The notes: a model not told the origin generated them from the letters alone. Counted from the stretch's first letter, positions 19,218 through 27,128 are shown. The stretch: DNA of 64,000 nt from Neisseria musculi (GCF_014297595.2 NZ_CP060414.2:2046001-2110000); one strand, 5' to 3'. Numbers and translations: made by a program.

Positions 19218-19502
19218 ATGGAAAAGCGCTATGGCGCAATGATTAACGAAATTTTTACCCCGGAAGAGTTGTTTGCAGAAAAAATCAAGCGAACCGACAG
19301 CCTGCCCAAGTCCAAACTGGATAATGACGAGCTTATGCTCCGCATTTGGCTCGACAATGCCTTACCGCCCTACAGCCCGCCCGGGCATATCCGCAAAGTT
19401 TTGAAAGCGTTTAAACGGCACACCGATGAGGAAGGCTTTGAATCCGTCAAATATCTGTTGAAACGGCGCGGCATCAAGGCGGAAGACTATCTGGCCGACT
19501 GA
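19218..19502 (+). CDS. Small hypothetical protein beside the IS remnant
   Basis: Up to 94 residues, possibly starting at the internal Met (MINEIFTPEEL). It is a charged, mostly helical soluble protein with a C-terminal KYLLKRRGIKAEDYLAD. The open frame begins directly after the IS end, so it may be a truncated gene. No family recognised. It is followed by an inverted-DUS terminator. Confidence 0.5.
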   Translation: MEKRYGAMINEIFTPEELFAEKIKRTDSLPKSKLDNDELMLRIWLDNALPPYSPPGHIRKVLKAFKRHTDEEGFESVKYLLKRRGIKAEDYLAD

Positions 19503-19533
19503 GGTTTTGTCCCTCCTTTTGCGCATACTTATC

Positions 19534-19571
19534 AGGCCGTCTGAAAACACCTTTCCCGTTTTCAGACGGCC
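19534..19571 (+). terminator. Inverted-DUS terminator
   Basis: AGGCCGTCTGAAAAC (19534-19548) pairs with GTTTTCAGACGGCC (19558-19571). Confidence 0.75.
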
Positions 19572-19602
19572 AATTTATTTATAAAGCCTTATACCTCGAT
19601 CC

Positions 19603-20097
19603 ATGAAAAAATCAAAATATCTCGACTTTCACGCTTCCCTGTCTATATCTGTTTTGTTCGGTTCCTTGCTCTTTTCCCTGCATCCTCCTTCAGGGGGCAA
19701 TGTTCCGGCAGATTTTGGAGAAAAGCTGATGGCTTTTGGCTTTGCATTGGCTGTTGTTATCCGATTTGCTCCTTTGCTGATGAAAGGAAAACTCAGAGAA
19801 TGGTTTTGCTGGACGGATGTGTTTTACTCAGAAAATGTTAATCCGATCAAAATCGGGAATTTAAGAGGGTATGTGAAAGAATTAAAAAAGACGGAAATAC
19901 GCTTCCGTCTTTTTTCTTATTTGTACCGCTATTTAGGACTTTTTGTCGTTTTATCCATGTGCAGGGAATTAACAGAAAATATCACTCATTCCTACGCCAT
20001 TTTGCCTATAGTTACAGCAGTCTTATTCTACATAGGCACTATCGGATTAATACTGTGCCTGATTTTGATGGCAATACACTACAACCGCCCAGAGTAG
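19603..20097 (+). CDS. Hypothetical membrane protein
   Basis: 164 residues with two N-terminal hydrophobic stretches (about 12-28 and 43-60) and two C-terminal ones (about 105-120 and 130-158), separated by a soluble Lys-rich middle. It should be an inner-membrane protein. The ATG at 19603 gives MKKSKYLDFHA. I do not recognise the family. The next gene (20103-20489) is convergent, with only 5 bp between them, and is also a small membrane protein. Confidence 0.6.
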   Translation: MKKSKYLDFHASLSISVLFGSLLFSLHPPSGGNVPADFGEKLMAFGFALAVVIRFAPLLMKGKLREWFCWTDVFYSENVNPIKIGNLRGYVKELKKTEIRFRLFSYLYRYLGLFVVLSMCRELTENITHSYAILPIVTAVLFYIGTIGLILCLILMAIHYNRPE

Positions 20098-20102
20098 TTT
20101 AT

Positions 20103-20489
20103 TTAGCTTTCCCTCATCATCATTGCAACCAGTGTCCCCAGGGTACCGAGTCCGAGTGTAACGGGTAATTTAAACCACCATGTTGCATACCACATGACTT
20201 TACCGTGATGAATACTGGAAAAAGACGGAAAACTATTTGCTGACCAATAATTTAATGCCGGGAAAAAACACACCCATAAAGCCACCGCCGCAATCGGCAG
20301 TAAAAACCATGAGCGATTTAAATCAAAGGCAACACCAAAAACAGTAACCCATAAGAAAAGATTAAGCAGTAATTTTGAGCCGGTTTCAACATCCAATCCC
20401 ATCATATTGGAGAAAAAATAAATGCCGCACAAAATGATTGCGGCAGCGATGAGAACCAAGGCAACTTCAAATTCACTGTTTTTACTCAT
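20103..20489 (-). CDS. Hypothetical four-helix membrane protein
   Basis: 128 residues with four predicted membrane helices and little soluble sequence; the loop SSIHHGKVMWYATWWFK is the most distinctive part. It is convergent with 19603-20097. The start follows AAAAAGGATTAG. No family recognised; small membrane proteins in this position on mobile elements often act in exclusion or defence, but nothing here shows that. Confidence 0.6.
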   Translation of the reverse strand: MSKNSEFEVALVLIAAAIILCGIYFFSNMMGLDVETGSKLLLNLFLWVTVFGVAFDLNRSWFLLPIAAVALWVCFFPALNYWSANSFPSFSSIHHGKVMWYATWWFKLPVTLGLGTLGTLVAMMMRES

Positions 20490-20553
20490 ATCTAATCCTT
20501 TTTCAGATACATATTTATATCAAGTATATTAACCATTTAAGGAGACGTAAACC

Positions 20554-21642
20554 ATGAGCAACTACAACGAAATCCGCAACGCTTTAAGCCATATCGACTC
20601 CCATGACCGCGACACCTGGATACAGGTCGGTGCCGCCCTGAAAGACGAAATGGGCGAGGACGGTTTCAATCTTTGGGATAACTGGTCTCAAAGTGCCGAC
20701 AACTACAATGCCCGCGATGCCAAAACCGCTTGGAAGTCGTTCAAGCCCGGCCGCGTCCATATCTCCACATTGTTTTACCATGCGCGCCGAAACGGTTATA
20801 CCCCGTCCCAACCCTACACGCCGCCGACACCCGAACAGCAGGCGGTGCGGGCTGCCGAACTGGCTGCGCGGCGGCAGGCCGAAGAGCAGGCACAGGCCGA
20901 GGCACAGGCCAAAGCGAAAGAAACGGCACGGGGGATTTGGAACCGCTCCGCCCCCGCCCGTGCAGACCATCCCTACCTGGCGGCCAAAGGCATCACCTCG
21001 GCGGCGGCTGTTGCCGGATTGCGGCAGAACCGTTACCGCGGCGACGATAATTTGGTGGTGCCGCTGTATTACGGCGGCGAAATCGTCAATGTGCAGTCCA
21101 TCAACCAAGACGGGCATAAGCGTTTCCTCTCCGGCGGGCAGGTTAAAGGCGGTTACGCCGTGGTAGGCAACGCCGGGCAGCTTTCAGACGGCCTGGTGAT
21201 TGCAGAGGGCTACGCTACTGCCGCCAGTATCCATCAGGCAACGGGCAAGCCCGTGATTGTGGCGTTTAACGCCGGCAATATGGTGGCGGTGTCGGAGCGG
21301 CTGGCGCAAAACCTGCCTGCCGGTGTGCCGGTGGTGCTGGCGGCGGACAACGACGCATCGCAAACCGGCATTCACAAGGCGCGGCAGGCGGCGGCATGGT
21401 TCGGCGGCCATGCCGTGGCGGTGCAGCCCGAATTCACGATGACGCAGATTCAGGCTTATCAGAACACCAACGGGCCGAACCTGCCCAGCGACTTCAACGA
21501 CCTGCACCAACTGGCCGGCACCGAAGCCGTGCGCGGACGCATCGAAGCGGCTTTCAGACGGCCGCAGCACATCATCCCATGTGCTGCGGCAGGGCTTTTT
21601 TGTTTTTGGCAGATGCAAAGCGTATCATTTTCAACAGATTAG
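20554..21642 (+). CDS. Plasmid/ICE-type DNA primase (PriCT-2 plus Toprim)
   Basis: 362 residues. The N-terminal ~75 residues are a PriCT-2 domain (DRDTWIQVGAALKDEMGEDG ... WDNWSQ), followed by an Ala/Gln-rich linker and a DUF7146/Toprim-type region from about residue 125. The Toprim acidic residues are visible as VIAEGYATA and VVLAADND. Such TraC-like primases prime synthesis on transferred strands or start element replication. No helicase domain is fused. Strong ribosome site AAGGAG. The reading frame runs through a DUS and its own terminator (21562-21602), so the last ~25 residues are probably an extension after loss of the original stop. Confidence 0.82.
   Translation: MSNYNEIRNALSHIDSHDRDTWIQVGAALKDEMGEDGFNLWDNWSQSADNYNARDAKTAWKSFKPGRVHISTLFYHARRNGYTPSQPYTPPTPEQQAVRAAELAARRQAEEQAQAEAQAKAKETARGIWNRSAPARADHPYLAAKGITSAAAVAGLRQNRYRGDDNLVVPLYYGGEIVNVQSINQDGHKRFLSGGQVKGGYAVVGNAGQLSDGLVIAEGYATAASIHQATGKPVIVAFNAGNMVAVSERLAQNLPAGVPVVLAADNDASQTGIHKARQAAAWFGGHAVAVQPEFTMTQIQAYQNTNGPNLPSDFNDLHQLAGTEAVRGRIEAAFRRPQHIIPCAAAGLFCFWQMQSVSFSTD
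21562..21602 (+). terminator. Rho-independent terminator inside the primase 3' end
   Basis: CCGCAGCACAT (21562-21572) pairs with ATGTGCTGCGG (21579-21589), followed by CAGGGCTTTTTT. It lies 5' of the annotated stop codon, next to a DUS at 21553. Confidence 0.85.
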
Positions 21643-21694
21643 TCGTATATGGTATAATCAGCGCCCGTAAAACTTTGCAACAGGAGAACCAGTT

Positions 21695-21934
21695 ATGTGC
21701 ACCTTGATGCAAAAAGACGCACTGATCGAACGTGTGGCGTCGGTGCAGGCTTTGATTGCCCGCAAAACCCCGCGCACCGGAAAGCGTTCCGCAGACCAAG
21801 ACAGAATCGTTTCGCTACGCCGTTTCCTTTATGCTTCGGCTCCCGAAAGCATAAACTTTGAGGCTGTGGCAGATGAATGTAACGCTCTCCATCAAAAATA
21901 TTCGGCGTTGCCAAAACTGGAGGCGGTCGCGTAA
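21695..21934 (+). CDS. Putative antitoxin partner of the zeta toxin
   Basis: 79 residues, helical and charged, starting MCTLMQKDALIERVASVQAL. The stop codon directly abuts the zeta start (TAA then ATG at 21935), the tight layout expected for epsilon/zeta pairs. Epsilon antitoxins are small three-helix proteins of similar size; sequence alone does not prove the assignment. Ribosome site CAGGAG precedes the ATG. Confidence 0.55.
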   Translation: MCTLMQKDALIERVASVQALIARKTPRTGKRSADQDRIVSLRRFLYASAPESINFEAVADECNALHQKYSALPKLEAVA

Positions 21935-22820
21935 ATGATGCCCGCACGGGAAACGGTTGCATTTGAAATGATTTGGGACGACCTGATTTCCGAAAGCCAG
22001 CTCTTCTTTGCCTAAAGGATTCGTGCTGGGCGGGCAGCCCGGCGCAGGAAAATCCAACCTTGTCCGTAAAATCAATGCGGAGCTTGGTGGTAATCTGTTA
22101 GTGGTAAACGGCGATGAATTCCGCCGCTACCACCCCGATTTTGACGAAATCCAAGCCAAATACGGCAAAGATGCCCCCAAACATACTGCTGCATTTTCTG
22201 GCGCGATGACGGAAAAAGTAATAGCCAAAGCGTTATCCGAAGGCTACAACATCAGCGTCGAAGGCACATTCCGCACCGCTGAAGTACCGATGGGCACCTT
22301 AGACCAAATGCGTGCCCACGGATATGAAACGGCCGTCTATATCCAAACCGCCCCTGCCGAAGTGAGCTGGCAAAGCACCATCGAACGCTACAAATATATG
22401 GAAGATTTGGGGGAAACACCCCGCGCCACACCAAAAGAACACCATGATTTAGTTGTAAAACTGCTGCCGAAAAACGCCGATACCGTGTTTGCATCCGGCA
22501 AAGCCGACCACTTCAGGGTGTACAGCAGGGAGGGTTTGATTTTTGACGACCGCATCCACATCGGGCAGATGCCCGGTGCGGCCATCGACAACGAACTGCA
22601 CCGTAACAGCCGCCTTCTTGAAAAAATCCAAACCGACTTCCGGGCGAATGCCCACCTGCTTTCCGCTGCCCAAAAACAAGTTGTTCAGGCGGGAGAAGAC
22701 ATTATCAAAGGGCTTTCTCCTGTCGAACAGATGCAGGCACCGATTAATCTGTATGGAAGTTTGCTGGCCCAGATTCGAGAGCGGCATCCGTCATTGGACG
22801 GCTCCGAACCCGAACGTTGA
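21935..22820 (+). pseudogene. Zeta-type toxin (UDP-GlcNAc kinase) with a frameshift near its start
   Basis: The kinase body reads GFVLGGQPGAGKS (Walker A), GDEFRRYHPDF, SVEGTFRTA and ARATPKEHHD, the conserved zeta/PezT residues. These toxins phosphorylate UDP-GlcNAc and block wall synthesis. In frame, the body can only start at a TTG (22008). An ATG at 21935, one base after the antitoxin stop, encodes a plausible N-terminal helix (MMPARETVAFEMIWDDLIS) that hits TAA at 22013 in the other frame. One indel near 22001-22013 would join the parts into a normal zeta protein. Whether the TTG product is made or active is unknown. Confidence 0.75.
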
Positions 22821-22850
22821 AAGCTGCCAAACCGCTTCAGGCAGCTTTCT
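22820..22850 (+). terminator. Rho-independent terminator after zeta
   Basis: AAAGCTGCC (22820-22828) pairs with GGCAGCTTT (22840-22848) and is followed by CTTC. Confidence 0.75.
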
Positions 22851-23110
22851 TCACTTCATATGCTTCAATAAACAAAGTGTTGGTAATAACAACAATCCTC
22901 CCGCAGGAGGGGGCAAGTCGGGCTTGGACTTGCCGGTGGCGGAGATGGCCGAAGGTATCGGAGCGGCCGGCATGGTCAAGTCCGGCTTGGGGGTGTGGGG
23001 CCGTTTTGGGCGAACCTGTGAGCCGGAAACGGGGCTGCTGCGGGGTGGTTTTATGCTTTCAAAAAAGTTTTTCATGCCGTCCGAAATGGTTTCGGACGGC
23101 ATGAATGCGG
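22851..23110. other. Gene fragment region with a perfect DUS-like hairpin
   Basis: A short coding-like stretch (LDLPVAEMAEGIGAAGMVKS) has no start or family. At 23071-23105 a perfect 16-bp hairpin is formed by TTCATGCCGTCCGAAA and its complement with a 3-nt loop. It is an AT-DUS with T replaced by C in both arms. Confidence 0.6.
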
Positions 23111-23653
23111 TCAGCGGGCAATGACTGTGGCTATCTTCCATCGGCTGCCGATATATTTTTTCTTAAAATCATCAGCTAAAGTTTGAATTTCTTTACCATA
23201 TTTATCTATTTTGTAAATATATTTACCATCAAAGCACAGTGAAAACTGTTCCTCTTTCGCAACATTCAGCAAAATCACGTCCAAACTCCCCACATTTTGC
23301 CAGCTCAAAAGGTTGGTCATTGCTTCTGTATCCAACTCTGCCACGTCTGGAATTTCCTCTTTCAGACACTCGGAAAACAGTTGCTCATACGCTTCGCGCG
23401 GCAGTAAGGCGAATGTTTCCGTGATGGTGCCCACATCGTAATCGTCAAAGGTATCTTTCAGCAAATCGTAGGTAAAATCCGAACTGCCCTTTAAGGCCGA
23501 AGCAAAAATTTCTATGCAGTCGTCTGCCGTCAAGCCCTCGTTTAAACCGTCCGAACTCCGCCATAACGTCATAAAAACTTCCCGTATCTCTTTCGGCTCG
23601 AGTTTTTCTGTCAGGGAAACTATCCGCTCTGCCCTATCGTGTGCATGATTCAT
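23111..23653 (-). CDS. Hypothetical island protein, coupled to the upstream gene
   Basis: 180 residues from the ATG at 23653 (MNHAHDRAERIVSLTEKLEP), which lies one base after the stop of the upstream gene, suggesting translational coupling. Upstream in-frame ATGs at 23677 and 23674 are alternatives. The protein is acidic, soluble and mostly helical. The C-terminal SLCFDGKYIYKIDKYGKEIQ looks like a small beta sheet. No family recognised. It is last in a leftward operon starting at 25391. Confidence 0.6.
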   Translation of the reverse strand: MNHAHDRAERIVSLTEKLEPKEIREVFMTLWRSSDGLNEGLTADDCIEIFASALKGSSDFTYDLLKDTFDDYDVGTITETFALLPREAYEQLFSECLKEEIPDVAELDTEAMTNLLSWQNVGSLDVILLNVAKEEQFSLCFDGKYIYKIDKYGKEIQTLADDFKKKYIGSRWKIATVIAR

Positions 23654-23654
23654 T

Positions 23655-24113
23655 TCACACCCCGCTTTCTTCATCATTTTGAATGCCCTTTGCTGCAATT
23701 TCCCGCTCAAACCATGCGGCGGGGTCGGCGTAAAATTCGGGCGGGAATATCAAAGCCACATTAAAATCAATGTTGGTATCCTGCCAAAACCAATGCGCCT
23801 CAACATCCGTACAGCCGTACCAATAAATTTCCAAACAGCACCCCAACAGCGCATGAACAAACGAGCCGCTTTGACTGCGTATAACGGCATCCATATAAAC
23901 CTTGAGTGAGCGGCGGTCTTCGGCGGTTATGCCGTGCAAAAGCGTATGCAGACGGATATAGCGGTCAACATCAAAGATAACGGTCATATCGCGGTAATAT
24001 TCGCCCAAACAGTCCAAATCTTCATCGGTGCAGTTGATGTTGTCCAATTCATCGTCCATTTCAGCTACCATCAGGCGGCGGCCGTTGCGGCCGTAAATAA
24101 AGCGGCATTGCAT
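23655..24113 (-). CDS. Hypothetical island protein
   Basis: 152 residues, very acidic (EMDDELDNINCTDEDLDCLGEYY), with aromatic-rich segments (YWYGCTDVEAHWFWQDTN). Soluble; no signal peptide. Ribosome site AAAGGA, 7 nt before the ATG at 24113, resembles those of the two upstream genes. No family recognised. It precedes 23111-23653 by one base. Confidence 0.6.
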   Translation of the reverse strand: MQCRFIYGRNGRRLMVAEMDDELDNINCTDEDLDCLGEYYRDMTVIFDVDRYIRLHTLLHGITAEDRRSLKVYMDAVIRSQSGSFVHALLGCCLEIYWYGCTDVEAHWFWQDTNIDFNVALIFPPEFYADPAAWFEREIAAKGIQNDEESGV

Positions 24114-24164
24114 ATTTTTCCTTTCATTGGTTTTTTCAGACGGCCTTCAGGCCGTCTGAAACCG

Positions 24165-24929
24165 TCAAAACAAAACAAGCTGTTGTTCAAGCGTGATGGG
24201 TTCGGCCGGCACGGCCGCCGCTGTTTCTCCGCCGCGTTCGGATGCGATTTTTTCCGCCATCGCCCGGCCGAAGCCGCCCGAAATCCAATCTGAAGTACAC
24301 CACGCCGACCAAAACTCGCGGGTTAAGCTGTTGCCGTGTACGATTTTTGCGGGTATGCGGTACAGTTGGCATTGAATGAAACACATCTGCACGCATAAAA
24401 TATCGATGTCCGCGCCTACCGCTGCCATGTGCCGCGCGGGGGTGTAACCCGCCTCCCGCACCTGCCCGGCAAATGCAATCAGGTTGGCGCCGCTGCCTCA
24501 GGCCGGTTCCAAAACGCTGACAAACGGTTCGGTTTTCAGTTTTTCATCCAAGTCCTGATTCACAATGGCGGCCATTAGCCTGCTGACACAATACGGGGTG
24601 AAATACTGCCCGCTGCTGTCGTTGCCCAACCCCAAATCCATATACAGACGGCCTGACACGTCATCAAATGCCCCCTGCTGCTGCGCCTTATTAACGGCAA
24701 GCATCAACATGCCCAGCATTTCGGGAAAGCGGCAAAAATCCGCTGCGGGGTATTTTTTGCGTATTTCGTGATAGCGGTTTTCCCTTTGCTCCCACTCCGC
24801 ATCAAATGCGTATCGGTTGATTAAGGCAACGGCGGCCAACTCGATAAAATCTCTGAGTACGTCTGCTACACGGAAAGCCGCACCGAAAGATTGGAACCCC
24901 TTGATTAATTCATGGTGGATATTTTCCAT
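24165..24929 (-). pseudogene. N-6 DNA methylase-like protein with UGA in the SAM motif
   Basis: Two same-frame segments (24929-24498 and 24497-24165) are separated by a single TGA. The first has the helical N-terminal domain and YMDLGLGNDSSGQYFTPYCVSRLM and ends VLEPA; the next codon is TGA, then GSGANLIAFAGQ. The family motif I is EPACGSG, so the stop replaces exactly the Cys codon (TGC or TGT to TGA). The second half contains NSLTREFWSAW but no clear NPPY catalytic motif, as in several mobile-element methylase homologues. The intact protein would be 254 residues. Ribosome site AAAGGA precedes the start. Confidence 0.8.
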
Positions 24930-24992
24930 TCCGTCTTTCCTTTATCGTTGTTCAGACGGCCTCAAGGCCGTCTGAATCAGGGTTACAAATCC

Positions 24993-25391
24993 CTACCACC
25001 AACTGTCGTAAAAGACGGCCAAACCGTTAGCCAAAGCCGCGCGGGCGGCGGCAATGAATTTCTCGGTTTCCGTGATATCTTCGGGGTAAATCTCCTTCCC
25101 GCCGAAGAAACAGCCCGGCGTATATTCCAATTCGTTGTTTGCCAAAGCCCGCTCCAACCGTTCCAAGTCGTCAAGCTCCAGCCTGACGGTGCGGCAGTTA
25201 AACACCTCAACCCCGCCTTTTTCCCGATACAGCTTTTCCATCCACCCGTGCAGGTGGTTGAACTTGCGCCAATAGGCAATATCGGCAAGCTGCGCTTGTT
25301 CGCGCTCTTCTTCGGTGGCCGGCATCACATCGGTTTGCCGCTCGCCCGCAAACTCTGCGCGCATGGTATAGCCGTACATGTCCAATCCCAT
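24993..25391 (-). CDS. Conserved mobile-element protein of the MGLDMY type
   Basis: 132 residues beginning MGLDMYGYTMRAEF. The family is widespread on phages and conjugative elements: an N-terminal MGLDMY, a central WRKFNHLHGWMEKLY, then NCRTVRLELDDLERLE and a C-terminal GCFFGGKEIYPEDITETEKFI. Its function is unknown; database entries sometimes carry misleading enzyme names. I use the ATG at 25391, 7 nt after AAGGA. It is first in the leftward operon and sits beside the palindrome and oriT candidate. Confidence 0.72.
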   Translation of the reverse strand: MGLDMYGYTMRAEFAGERQTDVMPATEEEREQAQLADIAYWRKFNHLHGWMEKLYREKGGVEVFNCRTVRLELDDLERLERALANNELEYTPGCFFGGKEIYPEDITETEKFIAAARAALANGLAVFYDSWW

Positions 25392-25426
25392 AGTCATTCC
25401 TTTCATGCGAAATAATTAACAACACA

Positions 25427-25654
25427 CAACCATCGGGGGCGGTAGCCGCCGTGTTGTGATGTCGTTAAAAATTTCAAAGCGCCCAAAGTCCAGACTGGCT
25501 TTGTGCGGCTTTCATCTTTGTCCGGTGCGCCCTCTGCGGCGTGGTGGAAAAGGTGGAAGACGTGCAAAGACACTCGTCTTGGTCTGGACTTTGGGCGCTT
25601 TGAAATTTAGACATCACGAAACAACGCGGCGGCTACCGCCCCCGATGGTTGTTG
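25427..25654. repeat. Large imperfect palindrome (two ~70-bp arms)
   Basis: Left arm 25427-25495, right arm about 25583-25654. The outer block CAACCATCGGGGGCGGTAGC extends to 25 bp perfect, and the inner block TTTCAAAGCGCCCAAAGTCC is part of 26 bp perfect. They are separated by a short mismatched stretch containing GATGTC in both arms. The loop is ~87 nt. No protein is encoded. It lies between the leftward operon and the oriT candidate. Confidence 0.85.
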
Positions 25655-25677
25655 ACGGGACAGCCGCTTGGCGGCGT

Positions 25678-25745
25678 TTCCGCCTGTTGGGCGGAATTTC
25701 GGCGGGGTCGCTTTGTCGGCTCCCGCCTATCCTGCGTCTAGCTTT
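25678..25745 (+). other. oriT: Candidate IncP-type origin of transfer (oriT)
   Basis: A 7-bp hairpin, TTCCGCC / GGCGGAA (25678-25684, 25690-25696), is followed by CCTATCCTGC at 25726-25735. This matches the RP4/IncP nic core YATCCTG|Y, with the nick expected between G25734 and C25735. In RP4 the order is also relaxosome hairpin, nic, then traK. A TraK-like gene starts at 26007 on the same strand. The relaxase gene is not in the window. Confidence 0.6.
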
Positions 25746-25799
25746 AAAATAGGTTTTTTAGTGGAGATTTGACGTTTTTTTCAGGGGTGGGTACGCGTG

Positions 25800-26000
25800 G
25801 AGGAGACAGTAACATTAGGATGCTTAGGTAATGTTAGTTACAGATAGATATAAATAGATGTTTAAACAATTGATATTGAATAAACTTAGATTAAAATCAG
25901 ATGATGGATTAAAAGAATTAGACTTTATTAGATATATATTTTATAATTTTTAGATAAAAATAAGATTTTATTAAATTTAATCAGATAAAAATTAGATAGG
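25800..26000. promoter_or_regulatory. Very AT-rich leader with repeated TTAGAT/AGATAAAAAT words
   Basis: About 200 bp of extreme AT content between the oriT candidate and the TraK-like gene. The words TAGATA, TTAGAT and AGATAAAAAT recur many times at irregular spacing. It could be a melting region, a binding array or a promoter; the spacing is not regular enough to call iterons. Confidence 0.4.
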
Positions 26001-26006
26001 AGTGAT

Positions 26007-26393
26007 ATGCCTAAAATATCGGCCGCCGAGTTTATTAAAACCCATCAGAAAAACGGCAGAAGCTCGAAATTGGAGCCGTACCGTGAAGATATTTTACTGC
26101 TGAAATCCAAAGGTTATACGCAGCAGCAGATTTTGGAGTTTCTGAAACTGAACGGTATTACCGTGGGCATGACGACACTAAACTGGTTTATCCGCAGCCG
26201 GCAAAACAAACCCAAGCCTACCGCCGGTGTTCGGAAACAATCCGTGAAACCGGCTCCTGCCGAAACCGGCAGTACTGCCGGGAATACGCCGCAAAAAGAT
26301 CCGGATGAAGCCGGCAAACCGAGAAAATTCCAATGGGGTCCGCCCCCCTCCGATAACGAACTGTTCGGCTCTGCCGAAAACGGCGAATCTTAA
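26007..26393 (+). CDS. TraK-like conjugal transfer DNA-binding protein
   Basis: 128 residues. A helix-turn-helix (DILLLKSKGYTQQQILEFLK ... GMTTLNWFIRSR, about 27-66) is followed by a Pro/Lys-rich linker and a short C-terminal motif KFQWGPPPSDNELF. The architecture and end motif parallel TraK of RP4 (HTH, linker, FTFNPTPNKEDLF), which wraps oriT DNA. Its position just downstream of a nic-like site supports this. Identity is low, so the name is tentative. Confidence 0.62.
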   Translation: MPKISAAEFIKTHQKNGRSSKLEPYREDILLLKSKGYTQQQILEFLKLNGITVGMTTLNWFIRSRQNKPKPTAGVRKQSVKPAPAETGSTAGNTPQKDPDEAGKPRKFQWGPPPSDNELFGSAENGES

Positions 26394-26418
26394 ATGCCCG
26401 GGGCTGCTAACGGCAAAA

Positions 26419-26444
26419 AGCCGTCTGAATTTTTCAGACGGCCT
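26419..26444. terminator. Inverted-DUS terminator between convergent genes
   Basis: AGCCGTCTGAA (26419-26429) and TTCAGACGGCCT (26433-26444) form a short-loop hairpin serving both the TraK-like gene and mazF. Confidence 0.75.
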
Positions 26445-26461
26445 CAAAACCTGCTAGCGGG

Positions 26462-26782
26462 TTATTCCATAAAAATTTCTTGGAGTACAGACAAAATATC
26501 GAACAGCACCGCATCGCTCAAATGTCCCATTGACTTGACCAACCGGCGTTTATCGACAACGCGGATTTGATCCAACAAAACCAATCCGTCTTTACCTCCA
26601 AATGTTACCGGAACACGAAAAGGAGCCGGGCGCCCGGCAGAAGTGAGCGGCGCAATGATGACTGTTTTCAAATGATCGTGTATTTCAGACGGTGAAACAA
26701 TTACACACGGTCGCGTCTTCTGTATTTCGCTGCCCACGGTCGGATCTAATTGAACCCAAAACACTTCACCACGCTTTACCAT
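26462..26782 (-). CDS. mazF: MazF/PemK-family endoribonuclease toxin
   Basis: 106 residues starting MVKRGEVFWVQLDPTVGSEI. The family block KTRPCVIVSP (catalytic Arg), IIAPLTS, and LLDQIRVVDKRRLVKSMGHL are intact. MazF cleaves mRNA at short sequences when not bound by MazE. The ATG at 26782 overlaps the end of mazE by 7 nt, the usual antitoxin-first arrangement. Confidence 0.93.
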   Translation of the reverse strand: MVKRGEVFWVQLDPTVGSEIQKTRPCVIVSPSEIHDHLKTVIIAPLTSAGRPAPFRVPVTFGGKDGLVLLDQIRVVDKRRLVKSMGHLSDAVLFDILSVLQEIFME

Positions 26783-27024
26783 TGCCACTCTGCAACCTCA
26801 TCTTCCCGGAAGTTTTCCCAAGCCAAACCGTCTTCTCCGTGTCGTACCAAATCTTCAGCCGCCGCTGCCCAACCGTTGCGCACGGTAGGTTTGGGTTTGC
26901 TCAAAACAATAGTGCCGTCCACAACGGACATTTCAACACAATCATTAAAGCCAAGCTGATTTATAAGGGTTTTGGGAATAATTACCCCCTGAGAATTGCC
27001 CATTTTTCTAATCACAGTTTTCAT
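26776..27024 (-). CDS. mazE: MazE-family (AbrB-fold) antitoxin
   Basis: 82 residues. The N-terminal swapped-hairpin DNA-binding domain (KMGNSQGVIIPKTLINQLGF) is typical of MazE/AbrB; the acidic Trp-rich C-terminus (ENFREDEVAEWQW) is the toxin-binding tail. It should neutralise MazF and repress the operon through the palindrome just upstream. Confidence 0.92.
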   Translation of the reverse strand: MKTVIRKMGNSQGVIIPKTLINQLGFNDCVEMSVVDGTIVLSKPKPTVRNGWAAAAEDLVRHGEDGLAWENFREDEVAEWQW

Positions 27025-27050
27025 GGCGGGACTTCCAGTTATTGCTATGA

Positions 27051-27073
27051 ATGTAATAACAATGTTATTACAT
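27051..27073 (-). promoter_or_regulatory. Probable mazEF operator palindrome
   Basis: ATGTAATAAC (27051-27060) and GTTATTACAT (27064-27073) form a perfect 10-bp inverted repeat with a 3-bp spacer, 27 bp upstream of the mazE start. It is placed for autoregulation by MazE/MazEF. Confidence 0.7.
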
Positions 27074-27128
27074 AAATTAATTTATGTCAAACCCCGCTTA
27101 TCCACAAAAAACGTGCATATCTCTCTGC

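Noticed and set aside
24498..24500. Selenocysteine at the UGA of the methylase gene
   Set aside because: Bacterial SECIS hairpins follow the UGA directly; none is evident in the next ~40 nt, and the family residue is an ordinary Cys not known as selenocysteine.
25427..25654. Retron or group II intron RNA at the large palindrome
   Set aside because: No reverse transcriptase or retron effector is nearby, and the arm layout does not show msr/msd features.
25800..26000. Iteron-type replication origin
   Set aside because: Short AT words recur, but with irregular spacing and no conserved unit length; no Rep gene of an iteron type is adjacent.
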